Of a DNA stretch of 64,000 nucleotides, positions 15,917 to 24,924 are shown piece after piece. The translations under genes and the position numbers were made by a program. Location of the stretch: assembly GCF_024213375.1 (NCBI RefSeq), contig NZ_JANAVJ010000026.1, positions 1-64,000 on the forward strand, given 5' to 3'. Under the pieces are notes generated by a model. It was not told the DNA's origin. It searched no databases and saw only the letters and a list, made by a program, of their open reading frames with translations. Each line of letters opens with the position of its first letter. Position 1 is the stretch's first letter. This stretch comes from Paenibacillus sp. MZ04-78.2 (lineage in GTDB: Bacteria; Bacillota; Bacilli; Paenibacillales; NBRC-103111).

Positions 15917-15962
15917 ACATCCCGCTCCTCACTCAAAAAGTGAGGCGGGATGTTTGTTTTTT
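15917..15962 (-). terminator. Intrinsic terminator (works on both strands)
   Basis: ACATCCCGC-CTCACT pairs with AGTGAG-GCGGGATGT around a 5-nt loop; T-runs flank both sides. It lies just beyond the stop of the agmatine-deiminase-like gene. Confidence 0.8.
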
Positions 15963-17122
15963 CACTTCAATTGAATGGGTTGCTGTTGTGTAACGCAATG
16001 AATCATTCCGCCATCTTTATAAAGCTCCCTTACGTCAATACCCACCACTTTACGCTCCGGATATAGTTTTTGGATGATATCGTTTGCTACTTTATCGTTA
16101 GGATCGTTATAGTTAGGTACCAAGACGACTTTATTCCCTATATAAAAATTAACGTACGAACCTTTATAATCCAATTTCTCTCCACTATCTAAAGTGACGT
16201 TATTTTTACTGAGCGGCAAATTTACATACTTGTAAGGCTCGCCTGAAGCATTTGTTGAATTCAATAATGTTTTAATATCTTTGGCTGGCAGCCCCCATTC
16301 GGCCAAGTCGGTTTCTGAAAATGTAATGATCGTAGATTTGTCGTAAAATTTAGCAAATCCGTCAATATGGAAGTCAGTAATGTCTGTGCCAGCTACGCCG
16401 TCCAGCCAAATAAATTTTTTAACGCCAAGGATGCTGAGCTGTTTTTCAATTTCCGCTTCGGATAAATCAGGATTTCGGTTTTTATTCACAACAGAGCTTC
16501 GGGTAGATAAAAAGGTACCATTGCCGTCCAGTTCAATAGCTCCGCCCTCGATGACGAGTTTGCGCGAATCAATTCTTTCCATTTTTAATTCCTTACTGAG
16601 GTGCTCACGAACGGAAGCGTCCTTTTCAAAAGGCGTTTTCTTCCCCCATCCATTAAATCCCGGGTCCCATATTTTTAACTTTTTCTCTTGGTCATAAACA
16701 AAGATCGGTCCATTATCCCTTGTCCACACATCATCCGTAGGCGAAATAAAGAAATCAACCCTGTTCATATTTACGCCTTGGCTCGCAAGAGTTTTACTAA
16801 TTTTTTCTTTCTCTTCTTGATTATAGGCAACAATATGAACTTTCTCGCCTTCGCTTAAAGCACTTGCCATCTTGACCCAAATATGCTCTATTCCTTTTTT
16901 ATAATTTTCGCCATAGGTGTATCCATGTGGCCATTGTAACCAGGTACCTTCATGTTCGCTTTTTTCATCCGGCATCGTGTATGTAACCACTTTTTGTGCC
17001 TCCTTTATAGGTTTACTTTCCTTCCCATTTTCCCCTTCTTTCCCAGCTTTCCCTTGGGCACACCCGCTAATGATGGATGCGCATAGCACAGCGAATAAGC
17101 AAGACTTCACCGTTTTTTTCAT
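15962..17122 (-). CDS. Lipoprotein agmatine deiminase / peptidyl-arginine deiminase-like enzyme
   Basis: The enzyme belongs to the guanidine-group-modifying superfamily that hydrolyses agmatine or arginine side chains to ureido compounds. It has 386 residues. The N-terminus is a lipoprotein signal (hydrophobic stretch, ISGC, lipidated Cys near 20), so it acts outside the membrane, unlike cytosolic AguA. WLQWPHGY, PTDDVWTRDNGPIFV, the DFHIDGFAKF block and catalytic Cys376 in GGMIHCVTQQQP are all present. The ATG at 17122 has AAAGGA 12 nt upstream. Lipidated members are known, but the substrate here is unclear. It has no operon partner. Confidence 0.8.
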   Translation of the reverse strand: MKKTVKSCLFAVLCASIISGCAQGKAGKEGENGKESKPIKEAQKVVTYTMPDEKSEHEGTWLQWPHGYTYGENYKKGIEHIWVKMASALSEGEKVHIVAYNQEEKEKISKTLASQGVNMNRVDFFISPTDDVWTRDNGPIFVYDQEKKLKIWDPGFNGWGKKTPFEKDASVREHLSKELKMERIDSRKLVIEGGAIELDGNGTFLSTRSSVVNKNRNPDLSEAEIEKQLSILGVKKFIWLDGVAGTDITDFHIDGFAKFYDKSTIITFSETDLAEWGLPAKDIKTLLNSTNASGEPYKYVNLPLSKNNVTLDSGEKLDYKGSYVNFYIGNKVVLVPNYNDPNDKVANDIIQKLYPERKVVGIDVRELYKDGGMIHCVTQQQPIQLK

Positions 17123-17191
17123 AGTTATACCCATTCCTTTCGCTGCGCTCAAGGCACAAAACGGTATGAAATCGTTGTGCTCTGAGCTCAT

Positions 17192-18960
17192 TTTTATTTA
17201 TTCTAAGCCCATAGGGGTACCAGTTAACTACAAATCACGCGGAGGTGAGTGGGCTGCTCCTGCCTGGAGTAACCGCATATTTATATGTGTAGATTGCCTT
17301 TCCAAGCACAAATAAGTGTGACATCCGAGCACGCAGACTTATCTTTGTATAAACATAACTCGTTTATTGCTGGGCAATCAGTCAATGCTGCCTATCCCTA
17401 TACATCTTCGAGAGGAGTTTCCTATGGGTTTAAAAATTGTCTATCCCATCTGCTGCGGCATCGACGTCCACAAAACCTTTGTCGTTGCCTGCATCGCATC
17501 AACCAACAGCAAAGGGGTCACTACGTACAAACGCCATCGCTTTTCGACCTTTACCAAAGGGCTGATCGAGCTGTCACAATGGCTTTGTGAACATGACTGC
17601 AAGGCTGTCTGTATGGAATCTACCGGGAAATACTGGATTCCCGTGTTCAATGTTCTTGAACATTCCTGCAATATCACGTTGGCCCATCCAAAGTACGTCA
17701 AAGCAATTCGCGGCAAAAAGACGGATAAAAAGGACGCACAATGGATCGCCGATTTGTTTAAGCATGATCTTGTCGCCGGAAGCTTTATGCCCCCGCTGCC
17801 TATCCGGCAACTGCGCGACCTCATGCGCTATCGCTTTAAGCTGACAAACTTTGCGTCGAGCGAAAAAAATCGGCTTCAAAACAGCTTAACGGTTTCCAAC
17901 ATCCAGCTTGGAAATGTGGTATCGGATACCTTTGGCAAGAGCTCCATGAATATCATCGACAAGCTTCTCGATGATCCGCTTAATACTTCTTTTGACATCG
18001 AATCTCTTATTCACGGTTCATTGAAGAAGAAACTTCCTGAACTTGAACTGGCTATTCAGGGGCTGATTACACCCGAACAGGCCGGAAAAATAAAGGTGAT
18101 TAAAGAGCATTACGAGGACCTCGAATCCCGTAAAGCGGATTTAGAAGCCATTATTCTTTCTCTTGCCGAGTCCTACTCAGACGAAATCAACTTGATCTTA
18201 ACTGTTCCGTCCTTCAAAAACCTTTTTTCCGCCATTGCCGTGGTTTCGGAAATCGGTGTGAACATGGACGTGTTCCCGACAGCTAAGCATCTATGCTCCT
18301 GGGCAGGACTTACACCCACCAATAACGAGAGTGCCGGCAAGAAAAAGTCAGTAAGGATTTCAAGAGCAGGCTGTTACATCAAGCCCCTTTTGGTACAGTG
18401 TGCCACCGCTGTGGTCAAAAGCGAAAAGCATCCTGAAATCCGAAACCGCTACTTACAACTCAAAAAGCGTCGAGGCCACAAGCGCGCCATTATTGCTATT
18501 GCGAGAATGCTCTTAACAGCGATCTACCACATCTTGAAAAACAAAGAACCCTACAACGCAGAATTGTATAAAAAGTCGGATGTTCTTTCAGTAGACCGTG
18601 AAATTACGGTCGAGCAAGCCATTATTATAGCTAAAGCCCAGGGTTATCGCATTCTGCAAATAGCTACCTGAATCATTAAAATAACCTAAATTTACCAATA
18701 AGTCGTCTTTTCGATGGCTTGTTTGCTATGCCATTCTACGTGAGTGCGATAAATTACTTTTGATTTCAGACTTATCCTCCCAGTTTAGTTCTAGCAAGTG
18801 TTCACGCCGGTATCTGTCTGTGCGCGATTTCATGACGCCTATGTTTGGTGTTGGGTGCATGCATGACCACAGTATAAAGCTTCACACAGTGTGAAGCTCA
18901 AGTCTTTTCGTTAGCTTGTCTTACGACCGAAAAAGAAAAAAGGACAACCTCTACAAGGTG
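17192..18960 (+). mobile_element. IS110-family insertion sequence (approximate limits)
   Basis: A single DEDD transposase is flanked by about 230 nt upstream and 290 nt downstream without genes. IS110 elements lack terminal inverted repeats, so the limits are approximate. The downstream part contains a perfect 21-bp palindrome (18878-18898, AGCTTCACAC then its inverse around one A). In this family one of the noncoding ends encodes a bridge RNA that pairs with donor and target; I cannot decide which end from sequence alone. Confidence 0.7.
17424..18671 (+). CDS. IS110-family DEDD transposase (recombinase)
   Basis: The 415-residue protein begins with the RuvC-like half (CGIDVHKTFVVACI, first catalytic Asp at about 14; MESTGKYW; AHPKYVKAIRGKKTDKKDAQWIADL) and ends with the Transposase_20 half (LTVPSFKNLFSAIAVVSEIG, CSWAGLTPTNNESAGKKK, HKRAIIAIARMLLTAIYHIL). 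GAGAGGAG lies 6 nt before the ATG at 17424, which fixes this start over an ATG 19 codons earlier. The frame is uninterrupted. Members of this family recombine DNA under guidance of a bridge RNA. Confidence 0.92.
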   Translation: MGLKIVYPICCGIDVHKTFVVACIASTNSKGVTTYKRHRFSTFTKGLIELSQWLCEHDCKAVCMESTGKYWIPVFNVLEHSCNITLAHPKYVKAIRGKKTDKKDAQWIADLFKHDLVAGSFMPPLPIRQLRDLMRYRFKLTNFASSEKNRLQNSLTVSNIQLGNVVSDTFGKSSMNIIDKLLDDPLNTSFDIESLIHGSLKKKLPELELAIQGLITPEQAGKIKVIKEHYEDLESRKADLEAIILSLAESYSDEINLILTVPSFKNLFSAIAVVSEIGVNMDVFPTAKHLCSWAGLTPTNNESAGKKKSVRISRAGCYIKPLLVQCATAVVKSEKHPEIRNRYLQLKKRRGHKRAIIAIARMLLTAIYHILKNKEPYNAELYKKSDVLSVDREITVEQAIIIAKAQGYRILQIAT

Positions 18961-19012
18961 GCCGCGATTGCTTCATCAGCGCCATCCCTAAGTAAAGGCT
19001 TGTCCTGCCAAA

Positions 19013-19813
19013 TCAACTCGTTTTTATGGCAATACCCACTTCCGTGACAAATGCGTCTTTATCTAATGTAACAAACTCATCTGCATAATATTTTTCAATA
19101 AAAGGGCCCTCTAAATGGTATCCATTGGAATGAGCCCAGTCATACAGGGCACTATAAGCATAACTAATATGGTCATAATTCCCTATATGGACGGTACATA
19201 TATAATTGGTTTCCTCAAATAATTTGATCCTCGCATCTTTTACTTCCGTTGTTAATCCTATGGGTTGAACGACTTCAACATCGTACCGATAAAAATCCTT
19301 TTCCTCAATAGAATGAAAAATAGCAAAATGTTTGCCTGTCAACATAAGATTCATTTCATTGACGGATGCATCAAGCTCATTCATTAACAACTCCAAGTCA
19401 TCTGCATCGACAACTCTTCTTAAGCATAAGGCATGGAATGGTTTCCTTACTCCCCAAAGCACATCATAGGCGTTCGCCTTCATGATGGGATTCGCGGGTT
19501 CAATAACCTTTTTCATTTCCTCGATCACATGAGTATATTCCATAGCTTTTTCATTCAATTCGGCAATCTTCTGTTGATATAAGGCTTTGATCGCTTTCGA
19601 ATCCATGTCGAGCACATTCTTTATTTCATCCATTGAAAAATGGTATTTACGCAACAATTTGATTCGATTCACGATTTCAATATCATCGTTCGTATAATAT
19701 CGATAACCGTTCAATTCATCTTTTTTGGGCGTTAATAAAGCTTTCTCATCGTAATACCTGAGCATTCTTTGGGAGATTTTATTAATCTTCGAAAATTCCC
19801 CTATTTTGTACAT
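19013..19813 (-). CDS. MerR-family regulator with GyrI-like effector domain
   Basis: The 266-residue protein has an N-terminal MerR helix-turn-helix (YKIGEFSKINKISQRMLRYYDEKALLTP), a coiled linker (about 75-110) and a C-terminal GyrI/BmrR-like ligand domain ending in FIEKYYADEFVTLDKDAFVTEVGIAI. Such proteins sense amphipathic drugs and activate nearby genes. The ATG (19811-19813) overlaps the stop of the upstream acetyltransferase (TGATG), so the two are translated together. With the oxidoreductase at 20.3-21.4 kb they form a three-gene minus-strand operon. Confidence 0.85.
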   Translation of the reverse strand: MYKIGEFSKINKISQRMLRYYDEKALLTPKKDELNGYRYYTNDDIEIVNRIKLLRKYHFSMDEIKNVLDMDSKAIKALYQQKIAELNEKAMEYTHVIEEMKKVIEPANPIMKANAYDVLWGVRKPFHALCLRRVVDADDLELLMNELDASVNEMNLMLTGKHFAIFHSIEEKDFYRYDVEVVQPIGLTTEVKDARIKLFEETNYICTVHIGNYDHISYAYSALYDWAHSNGYHLEGPFIEKYYADEFVTLDKDAFVTEVGIAIKTS

Positions 19814-20331
19814 CAACGCTGTGCTCCGGTAACCTTATACACATTTGTATACAAGATTCCTTTAAAAAGCCCAAACTCCTCTTCTGTGAGCATTTGAGGA
19901 TAGCTCATCATCTTGAGCGGTAATTCTGACTGCCCTGTCCGAAGTGGGGGTTGTACGTATTCGAAAGGATTGAGTTGAAACCCTAATCGCTCATAAAAGC
20001 CTATTCTCCGTTGGGCCAAGTCCGTATCAGGAAGTTCGACCTCCAATAAAATGGGTTTTAATGACTCTTGGATATACGCGGTCATTAATTTCCCACCTAC
20101 GCCACTTCCCCGCGTGGCTGGATCGACGGCAATATGCTCGACAAACCGGAACAAAGGAAATTCCCATGCGGCCAAAAAGGCGATCATTTGGTTATTGTCA
20201 TCCGTTTCCGTCATGAGACGGTAATGCGGATCGGCCAGCAGCTCCTTCTGCCCGGCATAAGTTCTCCGTTCGTTCTCAGGAAATGAGGCTTCCATAATCG
20301 CGTAGATTTTATCAAACTCTCTGTCGTTCAT
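19813..20331 (-). CDS. GNAT N-acetyltransferase
   Basis: The 172-residue product is a single GNAT domain: the core FVEHIAVDPATRGSGVGGKLMTAYIQ (about 68-93) carries the acetyl-CoA loop, followed by RRIGFYERLGFQLNPFEYVQPP. The substrate is unknown. AAGGGAG lies 8 nt before the ATG at 20331; this start lies inside the 3' end of the upstream gene (20-nt overlap). The operon with an FAD oxidoreductase and a MerR-GyrI regulator suggests a detoxification or amine-handling unit, which is inference. Confidence 0.8.
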   Translation of the reverse strand: MNDREFDKIYAIMEASFPENERRTYAGQKELLADPHYRLMTETDDNNQMIAFLAAWEFPLFRFVEHIAVDPATRGSGVGGKLMTAYIQESLKPILLEVELPDTDLAQRRIGFYERLGFQLNPFEYVQPPLRTGQSELPLKMMSYPQMLTEEEFGLFKGILYTNVYKVTGAQR

Positions 20332-21400
20332 GATCAGATTCTCCCTTAGCATCGAATTCAAATCGGGATAACCGGCAGCTTTCCAATTCTTTCAACTGCA
20401 CGTTGTCTATAATCTCATTTGCAGCCAAGCGGCTAATAACAGGAGCCAGCGTAATAGCAGAATGCATAACTGCCAAGTAAAGACCCTTGATCTGATCATG
20501 AAATCCAACAATAGGGTAACCGTCTTCAGGCATGGGTCGCATTCCAACCTTGATGCTTTGCAGCTCCAAATTCTCGCCTCCTTTTAACTGGTGACGAAGA
20601 ATTTCCAACGCTCGCTTTCCAATGGCCTCCGGCCCATTTTCACCCGACTCGTCCATATAATCTTCCGCCGCAATTAGCGTATCATCGGTTAATTGCCTTG
20701 CTTCAAACTCTGAATTGGTAATCAAGGTGTGGATTAACTTTTGTTTCGATTTCATGTGAATGATAATGGAAGGCGAAGGAACGACAGGAACATCGAAGCC
20801 TAACGGCTTACAGAGCTCGGGCACAGCCGCGCCCGCGGCCATGACGATGACGTCCGATTCTATAAAGCCATGTGAGGTGTATACGCCAACAACCTTGTCG
20901 CCCTCTTTTTTTATTTGCACAACTTTTGTATCAAAAAGGAGTTTCGCTCCATTTGCCTCTGCTTGCTCCACTAAACGTTTGGTTGTTAAAATTGGATCTA
21001 ATCCGCCTTCTTCAAACGCAAAACCAGCTTCCTCCGGATATTCCTTCAAATTAGGTTCTAATTCCAGGATCTGCTGCCGAGTCAGCTTTTGGATATGAGA
21101 CTCCTCCGCATTTGTAGGAACTCCCCATGTCAGTGCTCCGTGCCAGTTTATCTTTAAATCCGGCAGCTCTTTTTCCAATTCATGATATTCGGCTAACGTT
21201 GCCTCATACAAATGTCGAAAATTTTTTAATACCCGGCCCGAAGGATTTATCCAAGCGAAAGATTTTTCAGTTACACCACAGGCAACTGTTGAATGACTCT
21301 CGATTAACGTGACATCCTGATTCCGTTTTGATAAGTTATAGGCCATTGACGCACCGACAATACCTGCGCCAATCACGATAATCTTTTGTTTCCTAATCAT
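20312..21400 (-). CDS. FAD-dependent amine/amino-acid oxidoreductase (DAO family)
   Basis: The 362-residue protein opens with the FAD-binding motif IIVIGAGIVGASMAYNLSKRNQDVTLIES (7-35) and has the DAO fold through ...GMRPMPEDGYPIVGF near residue 308. Family members oxidise glycine, sarcosine or D-amino acids, producing an imine and hydrogen peroxide; the substrate here is not evident. It is the first gene of the operon with the GNAT and MerR genes. The ATG at 21400 has GGGGG 7 nt upstream. The 149-nt gap to the AraC gene end contains nothing I recognise. Confidence 0.8.
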   Translation of the reverse strand: MIRKQKIIVIGAGIVGASMAYNLSKRNQDVTLIESHSTVACGVTEKSFAWINPSGRVLKNFRHLYEATLAEYHELEKELPDLKINWHGALTWGVPTNAEESHIQKLTRQQILELEPNLKEYPEEAGFAFEEGGLDPILTTKRLVEQAEANGAKLLFDTKVVQIKKEGDKVVGVYTSHGFIESDVIVMAAGAAVPELCKPLGFDVPVVPSPSIIIHMKSKQKLIHTLITNSEFEARQLTDDTLIAAEDYMDESGENGPEAIGKRALEILRHQLKGGENLELQSIKVGMRPMPEDGYPIVGFHDQIKGLYLAVMHSAITLAPVISRLAANEIIDNVQLKELESCRLSRFEFDAKGESDHERQRV

Positions 21401-21549
21401 GTATGTTTCCCCCTACAACCAGCGTTTACTCCATAAAATCATTGCCATAATATTGTAGCACACGACAAGGTGCGATCGGAAATCTGACTCCCAACAAGTT
21501 CATTTACCAATGTTGCTATTTTGCGGCGGTACTTGTATCCGATGCCCCT

Positions 21550-22572
21550 TCATGTTGGGGCTATCCTGTTACGCGCTTGTGTCCGGTACTGTCCCGGCGT
21601 TACGCCCGTCCACTTCTTAAAAGCGCTTTGAAATGCGCTAGGCTCCGAAAAAAACAGCAAATAGGCAATGTCGCCGATCGTATAATCACTTTTTTTCAAA
21701 TAACTCATGGCCAATTCCTTGCGTACCCTGACAGATAATTCATTATACGAAGTCAGCTCTGCCTTCAACTTATTCTGAAGTGTTCTTGTGCTTATTGCGA
21801 AATGCTCTGCGGTTTGCTGCAGGGTCGGAAAAAAGGATGGAACACACTCCTTCATCCATTGAACTACCCGATCTGAAAATAGGCTTTCCTGTGTCAGCTC
21901 ATCTCTGGTTTCCTGTGCCATGTTCTCGAAAAGCTCCAGCAGTCTTGCATCGGAATACAAAATCGGGTATTTCAGCACGTCCTTACTCATACGAAGAACG
22001 TTGTCTTTCTCGCCAAAGCGGGGAGCTTTCCCGAAAACCGCCTTATAGGGCTCTATATCCGCCGGTGCGTCATGTATAAATTGAATCTCATGCAACGGGA
22101 TGCGGCAGTTGCTAAGCTTGTTGATCAAATGATACAGCGAGCTCGCCATCTCCTCCACACTATGACGCGAGATTTGACCGGGATGCTGTAAAAAATAGCG
22201 GATCAGGACGTCGTCGCCCTCCACTTCCCACTCCAGATGAAATACGCTGCACAGAATCACATTGTATCTTTGATAAGCGGTTAGCGCATCGACAATGGTT
22301 TTGGAATGCAAAATCACATAACCGAGAATGCCCATATCGGCAAGCTCTATAATCTGTCCTTGGTGCAAGCCGAAATGATCATCCTGCGTGTAATTCACTG
22401 CGGCGACCATCAATCGCTCCAATTCCTGTTCCGTAATACGGGCCTCTTTATCCTGCAACAAACGACTGTCAAACGATGCATACCTGAAATATGGATTCAG
22501 TTCATATCCTTTATGCGTCATTGTCTTCATCATCGGATATAGTATCGAGATGGGAACTCCCCGGTTCTTCAA
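21550..22572 (-). CDS. AraC-family regulator (arabinose-binding-like N-domain)
   Basis: The 340-residue protein has the long N-terminal ligand domain found in OruR/ArgR-type AraC proteins (about 15-200) and a C-terminal double helix-turn-helix: TLQQTAEHFAISTRTLQNKLKAE (first) and YTIGDIAYLLFFSEPSAFQSAFKKWTGVTPGQYR (second, about 294-327). The start is TTG at 22572 with AAAAGGGG 8 nt upstream. It is divergent from the quinone reductase gene at 22733, which is the natural candidate target. Confidence 0.82.
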   Translation of the reverse strand: MKNRGVPISILYPMMKTMTHKGYELNPYFRYASFDSRLLQDKEARITEQELERLMVAAVNYTQDDHFGLHQGQIIELADMGILGYVILHSKTIVDALTAYQRYNVILCSVFHLEWEVEGDDVLIRYFLQHPGQISRHSVEEMASSLYHLINKLSNCRIPLHEIQFIHDAPADIEPYKAVFGKAPRFGEKDNVLRMSKDVLKYPILYSDARLLELFENMAQETRDELTQESLFSDRVVQWMKECVPSFFPTLQQTAEHFAISTRTLQNKLKAELTSYNELSVRVRKELAMSYLKKSDYTIGDIAYLLFFSEPSAFQSAFKKWTGVTPGQYRTQARNRIAPT

Positions 22573-22732
22573 TTTTCATTCCCCTTTTGCGCGAATCAGC
22601 AAGACCCTTGCGCTGTCGAGCATTCATTTATTTTTCAATTCGTTCTATGCTAATTACAGACTTGTATTTATATTATATCGCAAACAGCCACTGAGGTAAG
22701 TGATTCATTGGGGGCAAGAGGAGGAACTGAAA

Positions 22733-23314
22733 ATGAAATCGAAGATTCTCGTTATTAACGGACATCCCGACCCGCAGAGCTTCTGCGCGGCCTTGTCCGA
22801 CGCTTATATGAAAGGGGCTGCGGCCAGCCAAGCCGAGGTTCGCTCTATTGATTTGAGCAAGATCACATTTGACCCGAACCTGAAATTCGGTTACCGTAAA
22901 CGAACGGAATTAGAGGAAGATCTGATCGAAGCGCAAAAACTCATCCAGTGGGCGGATCACCTTGTATTTGTTTATCCTACATGGTGGGGTGTAATGCCAG
23001 CCATTCTGAAAGGATTTATTGACCGGATCTTTCTCCCCGGCTTCGCTTACAAATACCGGGAAAATTCTTCACTTATCGATAAGCTCTTAACCGGCAAGTC
23101 CGCGCATTTGATCGTCACGGCCGATACTCCGTACTGGTACAATAAGTTAGCCTATGGTCATGCAGAATACAATGTGATGAAACGCAACATATTGAAATTT
23201 TGCGGAGTGTCGCCTGTACGCGTTACGGAGCTTGGTCCGATCAAAGGGTCATCGGAAGAAAAGCGCGCGAATTGGCTGGCTAACGCAAATCAGCTTGGGA
23301 CTCAATTGGCTTAA
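22733..23314 (+). CDS. NAD(P)H-dependent quinone reductase, flavodoxin fold
   Basis: The 193-residue protein binds FMN/FAD and reduces quinones or nitro/azo compounds by two electrons. Visible marks are KILVINGHPDPQSFCAALSDAY (4-25) for the phosphate loop and VFVYPTWWGVMPAILKGFIDRIFLPGFAY (about 82-110), typical of the KefF/MdaB/YwrO group. GAGGAGGAACTGAAA precedes the ATG at 22733. It is transcribed divergently from the AraC-type regulator and ends at a terminator. Confidence 0.87.
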   Translation: MKSKILVINGHPDPQSFCAALSDAYMKGAAASQAEVRSIDLSKITFDPNLKFGYRKRTELEEDLIEAQKLIQWADHLVFVYPTWWGVMPAILKGFIDRIFLPGFAYKYRENSSLIDKLLTGKSAHLIVTADTPYWYNKLAYGHAEYNVMKRNILKFCGVSPVRVTELGPIKGSSEEKRANWLANANQLGTQLA

Positions 23315-23345
23315 ATACTTTCTGATCTCAATATACATCATCACT

Positions 23346-23378
23346 TAGAGGAGCTGCGCTTAAGCAAGCTCCTCTATT
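23346..23378 (+). terminator. Intrinsic terminator
   Basis: TAGAGGAGCT pairs with AGCTCCTCTA across a 10-nt loop, followed by TTTCGTT. It closes the quinone reductase gene. Confidence 0.75.
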
Positions 23379-23401
23379 TCGTTGCCATAGGAATGAAACG
23401 C

Positions 23402-23430
23402 TTGACATTAGGTCTGACCTAAGGTATATC
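23402..23430 (+). promoter_or_regulatory. Promoter with palindromic operator in the spacer
   Basis: TTGACA (23402-23407) and TATATC (23425-23430) are 17 nt apart. Inside the spacer lies the perfect dyad TTAGGTC-T-GACCTAA (23408-23422). The placement between -35 and -10 is that of a MerR-type operator, and the next gene encodes a MerR protein, so autoregulation is likely. A 17-nt rather than 19-nt spacer suggests repression. Confidence 0.75.
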
Positions 23431-23469
23431 GTTAACATATTCCAAACCTCATCCTTGGGAGTGTCGTTT

Positions 23470-24303
23470 ATGAAGAGTGAAATTACGATTAGTGAATTAG
23501 CTAAGCTGATGAACGTGTCTGTTCATCAAATTCGTTATTTTGAAGAAAAAGGGGTCCTACAACCTGCTTACACAGATAACAATCAGTATCGAATGTACGG
23601 CATCGATCAAGTTTACCAACTAGCGCATATTTTGCTGCTTCGCAAGCTCGGGGTACCCGTTCATTCCATAAAAGAATGTATGACTTCCTATTCCGCGGAT
23701 CAATATCGACAGCTTCTTCATCATTCCCTGCGGGAAGTGGATGCGGAGTTGCAACGACTCCAAGAGCTTCAGCAGTTCATCAAAAAAGTGTTGCATGAAC
23801 AACAAAGCTTTAGCCTGCACCCCAATCAATACCAAATCAAGCGGCGAGAACCTACTTATTTAGCACGCTGGATGGAAGTGGATTCACATACGAAGCTGAA
23901 TGCCACACGATTGACCAGACAGGCGAATCGCGTTCCGAACTTGTTCGAATCGGACATTCATTATTTATACAATGGTTCGAGTGATGGTTCAAGTGATGGT
24001 TCGAGCACCGTCACCTTATGTCTGGAAACGCAAGCCCCTGGCGATTTTTCTTTGCCTGCAGGTGATTACCTTTCCATCCAGAGCCTTGTGGATGAAGAAG
24101 AGCCTGAACAGATGATTAAACAGTTTTACGACTATGCCGCTGCGCAGTCTTATGTCATAGCAGGACCTCTGATCCTCGTTGAAAAATCTTATTTATCCCT
24201 ATTTAGCCAAAACAAGCTGCACTATGAACTGCAAGCCTTGATCGAACCGGTTACAAATTCCGAAAGGGGAATCGAACATGACGGTAGCGCCAATAACCAT
24301 TGA
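23470..24303 (+). CDS. MerR-family transcriptional regulator
   Basis: The 277-residue protein starts with a MerR helix-turn-helix (ISELAKLMNVSVHQIRYFEEKGVLQPAYT), followed by a helical dimerisation segment (about 80-125) and a C-terminal ligand-type domain. A short tandem GSSDGSSDGSS sits near residue 176 in a loop and reflects a 12-nt DNA repeat. The ATG at 23470 has GGGAG 8 nt upstream. It heads a probable operon with the GNAT, MFS and YeiB-like genes: the GNAT start lies 26 nt inside its 3' end. Confidence 0.83.
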   Translation: MKSEITISELAKLMNVSVHQIRYFEEKGVLQPAYTDNNQYRMYGIDQVYQLAHILLLRKLGVPVHSIKECMTSYSADQYRQLLHHSLREVDAELQRLQELQQFIKKVLHEQQSFSLHPNQYQIKRREPTYLARWMEVDSHTKLNATRLTRQANRVPNLFESDIHYLYNGSSDGSSDGSSTVTLCLETQAPGDFSLPAGDYLSIQSLVDEEEPEQMIKQFYDYAAAQSYVIAGPLILVEKSYLSLFSQNKLHYELQALIEPVTNSERGIEHDGSANNH

Positions 24304-24904
24304 ACCTATGCAGGCCAAGTATAATCCACAGATCAGCCGATTGATTGTTCACGGGTTTCGCGGAAAATTTCAAAAATTGGTAAACAAGAATGATGACGAG
24401 CTCGCTCTTTTTTTCGAAAAGCTTTTCGACCATTTTCCCACGGAACCGGCAAGTCAAAGAATGGTCGCCCTGCAAGAGGGAGAAGTGATCGGAACGATCT
24501 CTATCAAATGGAAGCCCGAATCTGACATGAATCAAAAGCAAGGGCTTCCTCCGTTGAAGAGCTTCGATAGGTTCGGAAAATGGAGCCTGTTTAAAATGCT
24601 GCTTGGATTACATTTATTAGACCATAAACCACAGGCTGGAGTATGTTATATTGCAGACATTGTTGTCCATCCGGACCATCGAAGCAAGGGAGTTGGAAAG
24701 CTGTTACTTCAGTGGGCGCAGCATTTTGCGCAAACGGAAACGCATCTGGATACGCTGAGCTTGCACGTTGTAGGCAGTAACCCGCGTGCCAAGCACCTAT
24801 ACGAGCTCCTGTCATTCCAGACTCAGTCACAACATAATAGCTTCGTGCGGCATCTTTTGTTCAAGGAACCAAAATGGTATTACATGGTTTTAAAATCAAA
24901 ATGA
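24278..24904 (+). CDS. GNAT N-acetyltransferase
   Basis: The 208-residue product contains a GNAT core with VCYIADIVVHPDHRSKGVGKLLLQWAQHFA (about 126-155) and an N-terminal extension of about 60 residues. The substrate is unknown. GAAAGGGG lies 7 nt upstream of the ATG, which overlaps the end of the MerR gene by 26 nt. The MFS gene begins 20 nt after its stop. Co-transcription with a MerR regulator and an exporter suggests a resistance unit (inference). Confidence 0.8.
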   Translation: MTVAPITIEPMQAKYNPQISRLIVHGFRGKFQKLVNKNDDELALFFEKLFDHFPTEPASQRMVALQEGEVIGTISIKWKPESDMNQKQGLPPLKSFDRFGKWSLFKMLLGLHLLDHKPQAGVCYIADIVVHPDHRSKGVGKLLLQWAQHFAQTETHLDTLSLHVVGSNPRAKHLYELLSFQTQSQHNSFVRHLLFKEPKWYYMVLKSK

Positions 24905-24924
24905 TGAGGTAATGAGGAAACCAT

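Noticed and set aside
23976-24008. Tandem GGTTCGAGTGAT-type repeat
   Set aside because: Three short units inside the MerR gene code for GSSD in a loop; a minor slippage repeat, not a separate element.
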